From NCBI GenBank assembly GCA_002083555.1, contig MSXN01000001.1:62001-126000 (forward strand): a stretch of DNA of 64,000 nt, written 5' to 3'. Of the stretch, positions 24,103-33,600 are shown in pieces. The stretch comes from Nitrospira sp. ST-bin5 (GTDB lineage: Bacteria > Nitrospirota > Nitrospiria > Nitrospirales > Nitrospiraceae). Made by a program: the position numbers and the translations under genes. How positions within the stretch are numbered: the stretch's first letter is position 1; every line of letters starts with the position of its first letter. The notes below the pieces were generated by a model. The model worked only from the letters and a program-made list of their open reading frames with translations, did no database searches and was not told where the DNA came from.

Positions 24103-26093
24103 TGAATCCACGTCGCATCACATGTCAGAGAACAAGCTGGGAACGACGCTTTGTCACTCCCGTAGGCCTGGCCATTGTGCTGGCATTCACTATGAGCGCT
24201 CTGCCCGCCATGGCTGCGATACGTTCGCCAGAAGATCTGACCGAGCTGAGCCTGGAAGAGCTCATGAACGTCGAGGTGACGTCCGTCTCCAAAAAAGGAC
24301 AACCGCTCTCTCAAGCCGCCGCCGCCATCTTCGTCATCACGCAGGAAGACATTCGGCGATCCGGCGTGACCAGCATTCCTGAGGCGCTGCGGATGGCTCC
24401 CGGCATCAACGTGGCCAAAGTTGACGGCAACAAATGGGCGATCACCGCGCGGGGATTCAACGACCGCTATTCTTCAAAACTCCTGGTCCTGATGGACGGC
24501 CGCACGCTCTATACCCCCTTCTTTGCTGGAGTCTATTGGGAGCTTCAAGATTATGCGCTTGAAGACATCGAACGGATCGAGGTCATCCGGGGGCCTGGCG
24601 GAGCGTTATGGGGAGCCAATGCCGTCAACGGCGTCATCAACATCATCACCAAAAAGTCGAAAGATACCCAAGGCGCAATGGCCAGTACCGTCGTGGGGAC
24701 TGAAGAGGCCATCGGCACGCTCCGCTATGGCGGCACGGTCGGCGACAGTTTTCACTATCGTGTCTACGGCAAGACCCTCAACCGCGACACCAGCTATGCG
24801 CCAGGAGGAGCCCACGACGACTGGCGAAGCGGGCGAGGGGGAATCCGCGCTGACTGGGACATCAGCGCCCAAGACTCCCTGACGGTCCATGGCAACTACT
24901 CGGATGGGCGTGCTGGCGACCGCGTCACCCTGCCACGCCTCTCGGCTCCATTCGGGACCCAATCGCAGAACGAAGACGCCGGCCTCGCCAGCCAAAGCGT
25001 GCTGGCCAACTGGACGCACCGGTTCGGAAGTCAATCGGAAACGCAGCTGCGCCTCTACTACGATCAATATCGTCGCGACTCTGTCACCATCGGCGAACGG
25101 GTCAACACCTACGATGTCGACTTTCAGCATCACATCGGATTGCCCTTCGGGCACGATGTCGTCTGGGGACTGGGCTATCGCCTGATGAGCGACCGGTTTC
25201 GCACCAGCACCGCCATCACACTGGCTGTCCCCTCGCGCGACATCAGCCTCTACAGCGGTTTTTTACAAGACGAAATCAGTGTGGTTCCCGACACGCTCTC
25301 TCTGACCGTCGGATCAAAATTTCTGCACAATGACTTCACTGGATTTGAGATCCAGCCGAGCGCGCGCCTGCTCTGGAAAGCGTCGCCGCAACACTCGATC
25401 TGGGCCAGTATCTCCCGCGCCGTCAGAACTCCAGACCGGTTTCGTGAAGACGCCGCCCTCACCGTCACCGGAACCCCCTTCGGCCCGGTTCGAATCCTGA
25501 ACCGCTCGCTCGATTCCGAACGCGTCCTTGCCTATGAACTCGGCTACCGGGGACAACTCCATCCCCGTGTCACCATCGATCTTGCCGCCTACTACAACCA
25601 GTACGACCGGCTCATCTTCACCGAGACCGTGACGGCGCTGACCTCCCGTTATGCGAACAACATGAACGGACATACAGCCGGACTGGAAGTGGCCGGCGAA
25701 TGGCGCCCCTTCGATTGGTGGGCCCTGCGGCCGGCCTTGACCTATCAACAAACGGTGCTCGCCGGCCCTCCGATGACGTCGATTCCCACGACCGGCCGGG
25801 AGGGATCCTCGCCGGATCACCAGGCGTCACTCCAGTCCCGGATCACGTGGGGACCGCAATGGGAATTCGATGCCTGGTACCGCTATGTCGAACGGCTGAC
25901 CGCCGCCGGCGTGCCCGGCTACCACACACTTGATCTGCGCCTGGGCTGGCACGTCTCGAAGCAACTGACGGTGGATCTCGTCGGACAAAATCTGTTGGAC
26001 AAGGCCCACCCTGAATTTCGAACGATTTCCGGCGGCACCCAAAATACGGAAGTGCAACGAGCAGGGTTTCTGAGACTCACATGGCACTACTGA
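24102..26093 (+). CDS. TonB-dependent outer-membrane receptor (second of a tandem pair)
   Basis: 663 residues, a clear paralogue of the preceding receptor. The plug has the same SLEELMNVEVTSVSKKG start, SGVTSIPEALRMAPG, LLVLMDGRTLYTPFF and IEVIRGPGGALWGANAVNG. The signal peptide ends near LPAMA and the last residues are LTWHY. The barrels have diverged more than the plugs, which suggests duplication followed by change of ligand specificity. Its 3' end overlaps yfiR by 13 bases. Confidence 0.92.
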   Translation: MNPRRITCQRTSWERRFVTPVGLAIVLAFTMSALPAMAAIRSPEDLTELSLEELMNVEVTSVSKKGQPLSQAAAAIFVITQEDIRRSGVTSIPEALRMAPGINVAKVDGNKWAITARGFNDRYSSKLLVLMDGRTLYTPFFAGVYWELQDYALEDIERIEVIRGPGGALWGANAVNGVINIITKKSKDTQGAMASTVVGTEEAIGTLRYGGTVGDSFHYRVYGKTLNRDTSYAPGGAHDDWRSGRGGIRADWDISAQDSLTVHGNYSDGRAGDRVTLPRLSAPFGTQSQNEDAGLASQSVLANWTHRFGSQSETQLRLYYDQYRRDSVTIGERVNTYDVDFQHHIGLPFGHDVVWGLGYRLMSDRFRTSTAITLAVPSRDISLYSGFLQDEISVVPDTLSLTVGSKFLHNDFTGFEIQPSARLLWKASPQHSIWASISRAVRTPDRFREDAALTVTGTPFGPVRILNRSLDSERVLAYELGYRGQLHPRVTIDLAAYYNQYDRLIFTETVTALTSRYANNMNGHTAGLEVAGEWRPFDWWALRPALTYQQTVLAGPPMTSIPTTGREGSSPDHQASLQSRITWGPQWEFDAWYRYVERLTAAGVPGYHTLDLRLGWHVSKQLTVDLVGQNLLDKAHPEFRTISGGTQNTEVQRAGFLRLTWHY

Positions 26094-26713
26094 TTCACCA
26101 TAGTGCGCCACGCATGGGACCCCCCGCGAAGCCGCGAGGAGTCGGCTTGTCCATTTCGGCCGGGCTCCGTCACATCGTAGCGGTCACGCTCTGCTTCCTT
26201 AGTCTATACACCGGTAGTCCGAACACACATGCCCAGGCCCAGGAGCCCAGCGCGGAATACCAGCTCAAGGCGGCGTTCCTCTATAACTTTGCCAAGTTTG
26301 TCGAATGGCCGGTCGACACATTCCCCGACAGCACCACCCCCTTCACGATTTGTGCGCTCGGGAACGACCCCTTCGGCTCCAGTCTGGATGCCATCGCGGG
26401 GAAGACGGTCAGGGACCGGGCACTCGTCATCAAGCGGATTCGATCAGGCGATGCCGTGACCGGATGCCAGATCCTCTATGTGAGCCCGAATGAGTTGCCC
26501 CAAGTCACAGGCCTGCTGCGCAGTTTACACAAGGCGCCGGTGCTGACAGTCTGCGACATAGATGCCTGCGCCGAAACCGGTCTCATGCTCAACCTGCGCA
26601 TGGCCGATAATCGTGTGCAGCTCGACATGAATCTCGAGACCGTCCAGCAGACCCCGCTCAAGGTCAGTTCCCAGCTCATCAAGCTCACACGCATCGTAAA
26701 AGGGCAGCCCTAA
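26081..26713 (+). CDS. yfiR: YfiR family periplasmic regulator (DUF4154)
   Basis: 210 residues. A hydrophobic signal segment (HIVAVTLCFLSLYTG) is followed by the mature YfiR fold: AEYQLKAAFLYNFAKFVEWP, FTICALGNDPFG, VTGCQILYVSP and LMLNLRMADNRVQLDMNL. Four Cys (91, 129, 158, 163) could form disulfides as in Pseudomonas YfiR, which represses the CHASE8-containing cyclase YfiN from the periplasm. Here the next gene encodes a CHASE8-type kinase, its likely partner. Start at 26081 overlaps the receptor; an ATG at 26114 is possible. Confidence 0.88.
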   Translation: MALLIHHSAPRMGPPAKPRGVGLSISAGLRHIVAVTLCFLSLYTGSPNTHAQAQEPSAEYQLKAAFLYNFAKFVEWPVDTFPDSTTPFTICALGNDPFGSSLDAIAGKTVRDRALVIKRIRSGDAVTGCQILYVSPNELPQVTGLLRSLHKAPVLTVCDIDACAETGLMLNLRMADNRVQLDMNLETVQQTPLKVSSQLIKLTRIVKGQP

Positions 26714-26714
26714 T

Positions 26715-29531
26715 ATGTGGTGTTCATTCAACGAGTGGCCAATTCAACGCAAACTGACGGGGATGGCCCTCTTTTCAACCGGCCTCGCCTTGCTGCTGGT
26801 CCTCCTCGCGTTTGTCGCCAATGACATCGTGTCGTTCCGGGGCACCATCGAGTCGCGCATGACCTCGTTAGCCGATGTGATCGGGACCAACAGCACGGCC
26901 GCTCTCACCTTTCGAGATCAACAAGCCGCTGCCGATACGTTAGCCGCGCTACGGCAAGACCCCCATGTGGTCTTTGCAGAGACGTTTGCCGCCGACAAGA
27001 CATCGTTCGCCACCTATGTGAGACCCCGACAAGTAGATTCCGGCGCATCGCCTCTCCCCCCAACCCGCTCAGTGGCGCTCACAGAGACGCGGCAGAGCCG
27101 CAGAACCAACCACCTCCTCGAACTGGCGACGCCGATCGTGCTGGATGGACAAATCATCGGCTGGATTCTCCTCCGGTCAGACCTGACCGAAATCAACGAG
27201 CGGCTGATACGCTCGAGCATGATCGCCCTGGGCATCTTTATCCTGTCAGGGCTAGCGGCTCTGGCCGTGTCACAGCGGCTCCAGCGCGCCATTACCGATC
27301 CACTACTCCGCCTGGTGGACACGACACGCACCGTCTCGGACACCGGGAACTACTCGCTTCGCGCAGAAAGCCTCTCGCCCCACGATGAAATCGGAGTCTT
27401 GGTCAAAGGGTTGAATGCGATGCTGGAGCAAATCCAGTTCCAGCATGAGCAATTGCAGCGGCACCGAGAGGAGCTCGAGCAGGAAGTCTCGCAACGCACA
27501 GCGGAACTCGTCACCGCCAAGGACGCGGCGGAAGCCGCGAGCCAGGCCAAGTCCCAGTTTCTCGCCAACATGAGCCACGAGATCCGCACGCCAATGAACG
27601 GCGTCCTCGGCATGGCGGAGTTGCTGTTGAACTCCCCGCTCAACGAGAAGCAGCGGCATCTCGCCACGAGCGTGCACCGATCGGGAACCGCCCTGCTCGG
27701 CATCATTAACGACATTTTGGACTTTTCCAAGATTGAGGCCGGCAAGCTGGAGTTGGAGCGGATTGAATTCGGGCTTCGAGACACCATTGAAGAGGCGGTG
27801 GACCTCTTCGCCGATCCAGCAGGCAAGAAGGAATTGGAGTTGACCTGCTATATCCCCGACGACATTCCCGACCATGTCATCGGCGATCCGGTCCGGCTGC
27901 GGCAAGTCCTCCTCAACCTCGTAGGGAACGCCGTCAAGTTTACTCCCTGCGGCGAGGTGACCGTCCGCGTGGCACTCCTGAGGCAAGAGGACAATACGCT
28001 CACCCTGAAGATTGAGATCGCCGACACGGGGCTGGGCATCCCCGCTCCAGTCCAATCACGGCTCTTCACCGCGTTTTCTCAAGCCGACGGATCCACCACG
28101 AGACGCTTTGGAGGCACCGGCCTCGGGCTCGCCATCGTCAAACAACTGGTACAGCTCATGGGTGGGGAAGTTGGCCTCGCGAGTTCTTCCAATCGGGGGT
28201 CAACGTTCTGGTTTACCGTTCAGCTCGGCTACCACACACGGCCAGCCTCGCGTCAAGCACCGGATGGCCAATTCTTGCACCACACCAGAATTCTGATCGT
28301 GGACGACAACCCGACCAACCGCTACATCTTGGACGCCCATCTGAAATCCTGGGGAGCCGACACGATCTGCGCCGAATCCGGCGCAGCCGCCCTGGACGTC
28401 TTGCATGACGATGCCGGGAAGCCGCCGATCGACCTGGCCATTCTCGACATCCACATGCCCGACATGGATGGCCTCATGCTCGCCGACGCCATCAAGACTG
28501 ATCCACGCACCAGCCACCTGGATCTGCTCGCGCTGAGTTCCAGCGATAGTCTTGTCCACGGTGGAGATGGCGCGGCTCTCGGATTTTTCGCCTGGCTCAG
28601 GAAACCCGTTCGGCAATCTCTCCTGAAAGACTGCCTGCGCCGTAGAGGACAGGGGATGGCTGCGACACCGCCCCGTCAGGCCCCAATGCCGGTGGGTCAA
28701 AAACCCCTTGGGCGAGTCCTCCTCGTTGAGGACAATCCCGTCAACCGCGAGGTCTCTACCGGCATGCTCGACCTCCTCGGCTATCGCGTCACCGTCGCCG
28801 AGGACGGCCAGCAAGCCGTCGCCGCGTCCGCCATCGAGTCCTTCGATCTCATCCTCATGGATTGCCAGATGCCGGTCATGGATGGATTCATGGCCACGGC
28901 AAGGATTCGCGATCGAGAACAACAGACCCATGCCGCACGAATTCCGATCATCGCCCTCACTGCGAATGCGATGGACGGCGACCGGGAACGCTGTTTGGCG
29001 GCGGGCATGGACGACTACTTGAGCAAACCCTTTTCTCAACAGGCACTTGCGGAAGTACTCTCCCGCTGGTACGTGCGCAGAGAGCAGCTCCAGCCGACCG
29101 ACAGCCACGTAGAGGCGCCATCTCCCGACGATGGCGAGAATCGCCCATCAACGGCCTCGCCTGCGACCCACATCGACCGCACCGCTTGGGCAAGTATCAC
29201 CGCACTCCAACGACCAGGGAAGCCCAATCTGCTGCACAAGACCATCAGCCTCTATCTCACGAGCGCTCAGGCCCAGGTCGACGGGCTTCGTCAGGCTCTT
29301 CAGGAAAAGAATCACCAGGCTATGATTGTCCCGGCCCATACGCTGAAATCATCGAGCGCCCTGCTCGGCGCCACCCAACTGGCCGAACTTGCCGGACAGA
29401 TCGAACGCGCCTGTAGAGACGGACGGGGAACAGAGGCGGCGGCCCTGATCCCAGCTCTAGAACACGAATACCAGCAGGTGTGCAGCATTTTTCATCAGGA
29501 ACTCTCTCAAGCAGCTAAGGAGGCCGCATGA
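26715..29531 (+). CDS. Hybrid sensor histidine kinase: CHASE8-HAMP-HisKA-HATPase-REC-REC-Hpt
   Basis: 938 residues. TM1 is about 17-38. A periplasmic CHASE8-like domain (about 39-163) has IGTNSTAALTFRDQQAA and DTLAALRQDPHVVFAE. TM2 is about 168-186, then HAMP and a coiled coil. HisKA has FLANMSHEIRTPMNG with His288, and HATPase has NLVGNAVKF and FGGTGLGLAIVK. Two receiver domains have phospho-acceptors Asp578 and Asp716, and the Hpt domain has His875 (AHTLKSSS). This is a full internal phosphorelay in one inner-membrane protein. The sensor resembles that of YfiN, the YfiR target, but the GGDEF output is replaced by a kinase. It starts one base after yfiR and overlaps the FIST gene by four bases. 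Confidence 0.93.
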   Translation: MWCSFNEWPIQRKLTGMALFSTGLALLLVLLAFVANDIVSFRGTIESRMTSLADVIGTNSTAALTFRDQQAAADTLAALRQDPHVVFAETFAADKTSFATYVRPRQVDSGASPLPPTRSVALTETRQSRRTNHLLELATPIVLDGQIIGWILLRSDLTEINERLIRSSMIALGIFILSGLAALAVSQRLQRAITDPLLRLVDTTRTVSDTGNYSLRAESLSPHDEIGVLVKGLNAMLEQIQFQHEQLQRHREELEQEVSQRTAELVTAKDAAEAASQAKSQFLANMSHEIRTPMNGVLGMAELLLNSPLNEKQRHLATSVHRSGTALLGIINDILDFSKIEAGKLELERIEFGLRDTIEEAVDLFADPAGKKELELTCYIPDDIPDHVIGDPVRLRQVLLNLVGNAVKFTPCGEVTVRVALLRQEDNTLTLKIEIADTGLGIPAPVQSRLFTAFSQADGSTTRRFGGTGLGLAIVKQLVQLMGGEVGLASSSNRGSTFWFTVQLGYHTRPASRQAPDGQFLHHTRILIVDDNPTNRYILDAHLKSWGADTICAESGAAALDVLHDDAGKPPIDLAILDIHMPDMDGLMLADAIKTDPRTSHLDLLALSSSDSLVHGGDGAALGFFAWLRKPVRQSLLKDCLRRRGQGMAATPPRQAPMPVGQKPLGRVLLVEDNPVNREVSTGMLDLLGYRVTVAEDGQQAVAASAIESFDLILMDCQMPVMDGFMATARIRDREQQTHAARIPIIALTANAMDGDRERCLAAGMDDYLSKPFSQQALAEVLSRWYVRREQLQPTDSHVEAPSPDDGENRPSTASPATHIDRTAWASITALQRPGKPNLLHKTISLYLTSAQAQVDGLRQALQEKNHQAMIVPAHTLKSSSALLGATQLAELAGQIERACRDGRGTEAAALIPALEHEYQQVCSIFHQELSQAAKEAA

Positions 29532-30670
29532 AACTCTCGACCTTCACCTATCCGGCATCCCATCCAACGCCCATCGCGAGCCATCCGCTCAGGAATCCCG
29601 CACGGACACTCGTCATTCTGTTCGGCCCGTCGCACTTGCTGGATGCGCCCGGCCCCATCCAAACCGTCCTGACCGCCTACGCCGGCGCCGCGGCTGTCGG
29701 CTGCTCCAGCTCAGGGGAAATCTTCGGCACGCAGGTGCAGGACGACACCCTGGTCGTCGGACTCTTGGAGTTCGACTCCACCACTGTCCGCACCGCGTCG
29801 GCTCATGTCGCGGATCCAGGCCATTCCTTCGATGCGGCACAGGCCATTGCCAAGCAATTGATGGATTCCACGCTCCGCGGCATTCTGGTGCTCTCCGATG
29901 GACTGGGCGTCAACGGCAGCGAACTGATTCGCGGACTGAACGCAGTGCTCCCGCCACAGGTGGTGGTCTCGGGAGGGTTAGCCGGTGACGGCGACCGGTT
30001 CAAACGAACGTGGGTGGTGAAAGATGGGCTTCCCGTATCCGGATATGTCACGGCCGTCGGGTTCTACGGCTCCGCCATCCGGCTCACCCACGGATCCAAG
30101 GGCGGCTGGGACCTTTTCGGACCGGAACGACTCATCACGCGTTCACAAGGAAACGTGCTCTATGAGTTGAACCAGAAGCCGGCACTCCAACTCTACAAAG
30201 ACTACTTGGGCGAACTCGCCGGCGGACTCCCCGGCACCGCGCTCCACTTCCCCCTCGCGATCCGGCACACGCAACAAGAAGCCAAACGTCTGGTCCGCAC
30301 GATTCTCGCTGTCGATGAGCGCGCTCAATCCCTCACGTTCGCTGGAGATATGCCGGAAGGGGCCTATGCCCAATTCATGCGGGCCAACTTCGACCGCTTG
30401 ATTCAAGGCGCCTCCGACGCCGCAACGCTGGCGGCCGCACCGGGCACGGCATCTTCTCCAACTCTCTCGATTGCCATCAGCTGCGTCGGACGGCGCCTCG
30501 TGCTGGGCGAGCGGACTGAAGAAGAAGTCGAGGCGGCCTTCGACATGTTGCCGAAAGGCGCGGCGCAGATCGGGTTCTACTCGTACGGCGAGATCTCCCC
30601 CTACAGCACGGGACACTGCGACTTGCACAATCAAACCATGACTCTGACCACGATTTCAGAGGCCGCCTGA
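29528..30670 (+). CDS. FIST domain (FIST_N + FIST_C) sensory protein
   Basis: 380 residues without signal or membrane segment. The FIST_N region includes AAAVGCSSSGEIFGTQV, LVLSDGLGVNGSEL and VVSGGLAGDGDRFKRTWV. FIST_C includes FPLAIRH and the final IGFYSYGEISPY. FIST domains are proposed small-ligand (possibly amino-acid) sensors linked to signalling proteins. ATGA overlap with the upstream kinase and AAGGAGG before its ATG suggest matched production. It probably feeds a cytoplasmic cue to one of the flanking kinases. Confidence 0.88.
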   Translation: MKLSTFTYPASHPTPIASHPLRNPARTLVILFGPSHLLDAPGPIQTVLTAYAGAAAVGCSSSGEIFGTQVQDDTLVVGLLEFDSTTVRTASAHVADPGHSFDAAQAIAKQLMDSTLRGILVLSDGLGVNGSELIRGLNAVLPPQVVVSGGLAGDGDRFKRTWVVKDGLPVSGYVTAVGFYGSAIRLTHGSKGGWDLFGPERLITRSQGNVLYELNQKPALQLYKDYLGELAGGLPGTALHFPLAIRHTQQEAKRLVRTILAVDERAQSLTFAGDMPEGAYAQFMRANFDRLIQGASDAATLAAAPGTASSPTLSIAISCVGRRLVLGERTEEEVEAAFDMLPKGAAQIGFYSYGEISPYSTGHCDLHNQTMTLTTISEAA

Positions 30671-30678
30671 GGTTGACG

Positions 30679-33600
30679 ATGCACCCACTGGTACAACGAC
30701 AACTCAAGCGCCTGGGCCTCGATCCGGCGAATTGCCCGACGGACCTGGCAGGCTGGCACGCCATGTTGGAGCGCGTCAGTCAAAGCTATGCCGAGAACGA
30801 TCAAGGCCGGGCTCTGTTAGAGCAATCGCTTGACGTCACCTCGCGGGAAATGCAGGGGCTGTATGAAGACCTCCGTCGATCCGGAGAAACAGAACTGGCG
30901 AAAGAGCGGAACAAACTGGAAGCCGTTCTCCATTCACTCGGCGACGGACTCTGCGTCGTGGACGCGCAGTGGAATATCGTCCGCCTGAATCCGCAGGCCG
31001 AAGAGTTGTTCGGCCTGCCCCTGGCCAGGCTGGCAGGCCAGCCGGTGTACCACTTCCTTTCGCCAGGCCCCGAAGAATTCAGTCACGAATGTCTCATCAC
31101 CGACACCTCAATCCCGCCGCTTGAGCAAGGCCTCCCCTTCCGAACCAATGACGGTATTCTCGTGAGAGACGACGGCCAGATGACGCCCATCTCGCTGGTG
31201 GTCACCCCCGTCTCAACCAACGGCGTGGTCAGCGGCGCGGTGCTGGTCTTCCGGGACATCACAGCTCAGAACTGGGCGGAGGAACAGCGGAGGGAAAGCG
31301 CGGCGCTGCTCCGCCGAGTGCAGGCCGGGCTGCTGGAATTAGCGACGAATGCAGACCTGTATCGCGGAGAGCGCTCCGAGGCCTTTCAGGTGGTTACACG
31401 AGTGGCCTCGCAAAGTCTCCGCGTGGCCCGCGCCAGTATCTGGTTTTTCACGGACGCCCACGCAGCCATTCGCTGCGCTGACCTGTACGAACAGTCGACC
31501 GACGCTCATTCCAGTGGAACTGAACTTCCCGCCACGGCCTTCCCTCGATATTTCTCGGCGCTGGCCACGGAGGATGTCATCGTCGCCAACCAGGCCCAGA
31601 CCGATTCCACGACATCCGAGTTCACCGCCAGCTATCTCATCCCCTTGGGCATCACCTCCATGCTGGACGTGCCTATCCGGGCTGAGGGCAAGATGGTCGG
31701 CGTCATCTGCCATGAACACATCGGTCCGGCCAGAATCTGGACTGCGGAAGAACAGCAATTTGCCACCTCGGTTGCCAACACCGTGTCATTGGTCCTGGAA
31801 GCCGCGGACCGCCGCAAGGCCGAGCAGGCCCTTCGAGAAAACGAAGAGAAATATCGCGGGCTCTTCGAATCGTCGCAGGACGCGATCATGATCCTCTCCC
31901 CGCCGGACTGGAAATTCTCCGCTTGTAACCCGGCCACGGTCGCGCTGTTCGGAGCCCGGACCATCGAACATTTCACCACGCTCGGCCCCTGGGATGTCTC
32001 GCCGACCATTCAACCGGATGGCGAACCGTCTGGGAGCAAAGCTCCGAAGATGATCATGCGAGCCATGCAGGAGGGGTCTCACTTCTTTGAATGGACGCAC
32101 AAGAAAATCGACGGACCAGTTTTTTCGGCAACCGTCTTGCTCACCCGCGTCACCTTGCGCGGGGAGACCAGTCTGCAAGCCACCGTCCGCGATGTGAGCG
32201 AACAGAAGCGTGCGGAAGAAGCCATACGCAAGAGCGAGGCCCGAACGCGATTGGTGATCGACTCGGCCTTGGATGCCGTCGTCACGATCGATGATCGCGG
32301 GTCCATCGTGGATTGGAATCCCCGAGCCGAGGTGATCTTTGGATGGTCTGCCGCAGAAGTCTACGGGCAGAATTTGGCAGGCATCATCATCCCACCCCGA
32401 TTCCGTGCAGCTCATCAGAATGGCATTGAGGCATTTCTTCGCACTGGCGCAGGACCCATCCTCGGCCGGCGCATTGAAGTCATCGCACTTCGGCGGGATG
32501 GCGCTGAATTTCCTATCGAACTCGCCGTCACCGCTCTCAAGACTGATGACGGCTTCACGTTTACCGCCTTCATTGAAGACATCAGCGAACGCAAACGGGC
32601 GGAAGCGGCGCTCCGCGACCTCTCCTCATTCCAGAAAGCCATGCTCGACAACGCCGGACACGCGATTATTTCCGCCACCCCCGATGGGATCATTCGCCTC
32701 TTCAATCCTGCGGCTGAATCACTACTCGGCTATCGCGCAGACGAATTGGTCGGAAAACAGACGCCCGCGGTCTTTCATGATCTGGAGGAGGTGGCTGCTC
32801 GCGCGCGTCTCTTCTCGGCAGAACTCGGCGTCCCGATCGAACCCGGATTTGATGTCTTCGTCGAAAAAAGCCGGCGGGACCTGCCCAATGAACATGAGTG
32901 GACCTACATCCGGAAAGATGGCATTCGCCTGACTGTACTCTTGAATGTCACGGCACTGCGGAATGCCGAGGGACAGATCACATCCTTCCTCGGGATCGCC
33001 TCAGACATTACCTCGCTCAAGATTGTTGAACGGGAGTTGATCACCGCCAAGGAGGCGGCGGAGTCCGCGAGCATCGCAAAGTCGCAATTTCTCGCCAACA
33101 TGAGCCACGAGATCAGGACCCCCATGAACGGCGTCCTCGGACTGGCGGCACTCTTGCGGCAAACCCCCCTGAGCCCCAAGCAGCAACGCCTGACGGACAC
33201 GATTGTGCGGTCCGGCAACTCGCTTCTGGATATCATCAACGACATTCTCGATTTTTCGAAGATCGAAGCCGGCAAATTGGAACTGGAACACACCGACTTC
33301 CATCTGCGCATCCTCGTGGACGACGTGCTCGAATTATTCGCAGCCCCCGCGCATCAGAAGCATCTGGAACTCATTGCCGATGTCGCCGACAGCGTCCCCG
33401 CCTTTGTGAAAGGGGACCCGGCCAGGCTCCGCCAGATTCTGATCAACCTGATCGGCAATGCCATCAAATTCACCGCTCAAGGAGAAGTGGTCGTGAGCAT
33501 CGTCAGTATCGCCGACGGGGTAGACCAATCAGTCCTCTGCTTCTCGGTCAAAGACTCCGGCATCGGCATCACTCCCGACGCCTTGCGCAGCATTTTCCAA

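Noticed and set aside
22042..26093. A single receptor gene broken by a frameshift
   Set aside because: Both frames have their own signal peptide, full plug and complete barrel end, so they are two intact paralogues.
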